A DNA stretch of 5,687 nucleotides, taken from contig JAGVKI010000003.1 in NCBI GenBank assembly GCA_020050695.1, positions 1-5,687 of the forward strand. Reading direction: 5' to 3'. The DNA is from Alphaproteobacteria bacterium (GTDB taxonomy: Bacteria; Pseudomonadota; Alphaproteobacteria; Rickettsiales; SXRF01). The position numbers and the translations under genes are program-made. The notes under the pieces were generated by a model. That model was not told where the DNA came from. It did no database searches and saw only the letters and a program-made list of their open reading frames with translations. Below, piece by piece: positions 5,165 through 5,687 of the stretch (position 1 is its first letter; every line of letters starts with the position of its first letter).

Positions 5165-5170
5165 TAAGCT

Positions 5171-5687
5171 ATGCTGAGCGTAGGCCATAAATTCCCTGAC
5201 TTTTCTGTAAAGGCAACCATATCCAACGATATTACCAATGCATTTATCGACGTCAACCAGGACAGTTATAAAGGCAAATGGCTGGTCGTATTTTTCTGGC
5301 CGAAGGATTTCACCTTTGTCTGCCCCACTGAAATTGCGGAATTCGGTAAACTGAACAATGAATTCAAAGACCGTGACGCGCAGGTGCTGGGCGCCAGCAC
5401 AGATTCTGAATTCGTGCATATGGCATGGCGCCAGCACAAGGAAGAACTGAACAACCTTCCCTTCCCTATGCTTGCCGACGTCAAACGCGAACTGACCACC
5501 GCGCTTGGTATTTTAGACCCGGCAGAAGGCGTAGCGCAGCGTGCCACCTACATCGTTGATCCTGAAGGCATCATCCGCTTTTCGATGGTCACCGACCTGA
5601 ATGTAGGCCGCAACGTGAAAGAAGTGGTGCGCGTACTCGACGCCCTGCAAACCGATGAACTCTGCCCATGCAACTGGCAGAAAGGCG
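5171..5687 (+). CDS. ahpC: AhpC-type peroxiredoxin, 3' end cut by the window
   Basis: The first 172 residues of a 2-Cys peroxiredoxin that reduces hydrogen peroxide, organic peroxides and probably peroxynitrite in the cytoplasm. The peroxidatic cysteine is C51 in FTFVCPTE, preceded by VVFFWPKD. FPMLAD and YIVDP belong to the thioredoxin-like fold. C165-P-C167 in DELCPCNWQKG supplies the resolving cysteine. The paired C-terminal cysteines and overall pattern match the AhpC type best known from mycobacteria, which is reduced by AhpD rather than AhpF; from memory, only a few residues should be missing. The N-terminal loop (about residues 16-33) appears shorter than in the mycobacterial protein. 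An ahpD-like gene is therefore expected just downstream, outside the window. The start is fixed by AGGAGA 6 nt upstream, and control by the divergent OxyR is predicted. Confidence 0.93.
   Translation, partial: MLSVGHKFPDFSVKATISNDITNAFIDVNQDSYKGKWLVVFFWPKDFTFVCPTEIAEFGKLNNEFKDRDAQVLGASTDSEFVHMAWRQHKEELNNLPFPMLADVKRELTTALGILDPAEGVAQRATYIVDPEGIIRFSMVTDLNVGRNVKEVVRVLDALQTDELCPCNWQKG

Noticed and set aside
5144..5547. Minus-strand frames opposite the peroxiredoxin gene
   Set aside because: They mirror a strongly supported gene and would run through the ahpC leader and ribosome-binding site.
1..5687. CRISPR array, insertion sequence, tRNA, rRNA or riboswitch
   Set aside because: No regularly spaced repeats, transposase motifs, terminal inverted repeats or cloverleaf-like segments were seen; nearly all sequence is accounted for by genes and short control regions.

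Overview
The window looks like a stretch of chromosome from a Gram-negative proteobacterium, most likely an alphaproteobacterium. The Y-family polymerase is of the DinB-like type often mislabelled 'ImpB' in alphaproteobacterial genomes. A divergent oxyR / ahpC-type peroxiredoxin pair, a MAPEG membrane protein and a DUF2256 protein fit the same picture. A gammaproteobacterium is not excluded, because oxyR-ahpC-ahpD type loci also occur there. Coding density is high, intergenic gaps are short, and there is no rRNA, tRNA, insertion sequence or CRISPR array.

Layout: (1) 1-171, the C-terminus of a MAPEG-family membrane protein, plus strand. (2) 188-343, minus strand, a 51-residue zinc-ribbon-like DUF2256 protein, easily missed because it is short. 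(3) 344-437, a compact divergent promoter region serving the DUF2256 gene (left) and the polymerase (right). The polymerase promoter predicts transcription starting at or next to its ATG, so a leaderless mRNA. (4) 438-1724, the Y-family translesion DNA polymerase. (5) 1821-4177, a tightly packed three-gene operon: a TagB/TagF-like CDP-glycerol glycerophosphotransferase, a TagD-like glycerol-3-phosphate cytidylyltransferase (ATGA overlap), and an unrecognised 252-residue protein with a cupin / thiol-dioxygenase-like histidine pattern. The first two form a minimal make-and-use CDP-glycerol pathway, expected to put glycerol phosphate on a surface glycan or lipid. The role of the third is open. 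(6) 4164-5051, minus strand, OxyR, overlapping the end of the operon tail to tail by 14 bp. (7) 5052-5170, the oxyR/ahpC control region, with a perfect OxyR half-operator and an 11-bp direct repeat of its left part 31 bp away. (8) 5171-5687, plus strand, an AhpC peroxiredoxin cut by the window edge just after its C-terminal Cys-Pro-Cys.

Working together: OxyR (sensor cysteines at exactly 199 and 208, as in E. coli) should sense peroxide and drive the divergent ahpC, while repressing itself from an operator that contains its own -10 box. The CDP-glycerol operon is visibly more AT-rich than the polymerase gene by eye and ends inside oxyR's 3' end, so it may be a later arrival. The most novel element is the cupin-like third gene of that operon. 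All functional calls come from motif reading; no database search was run.
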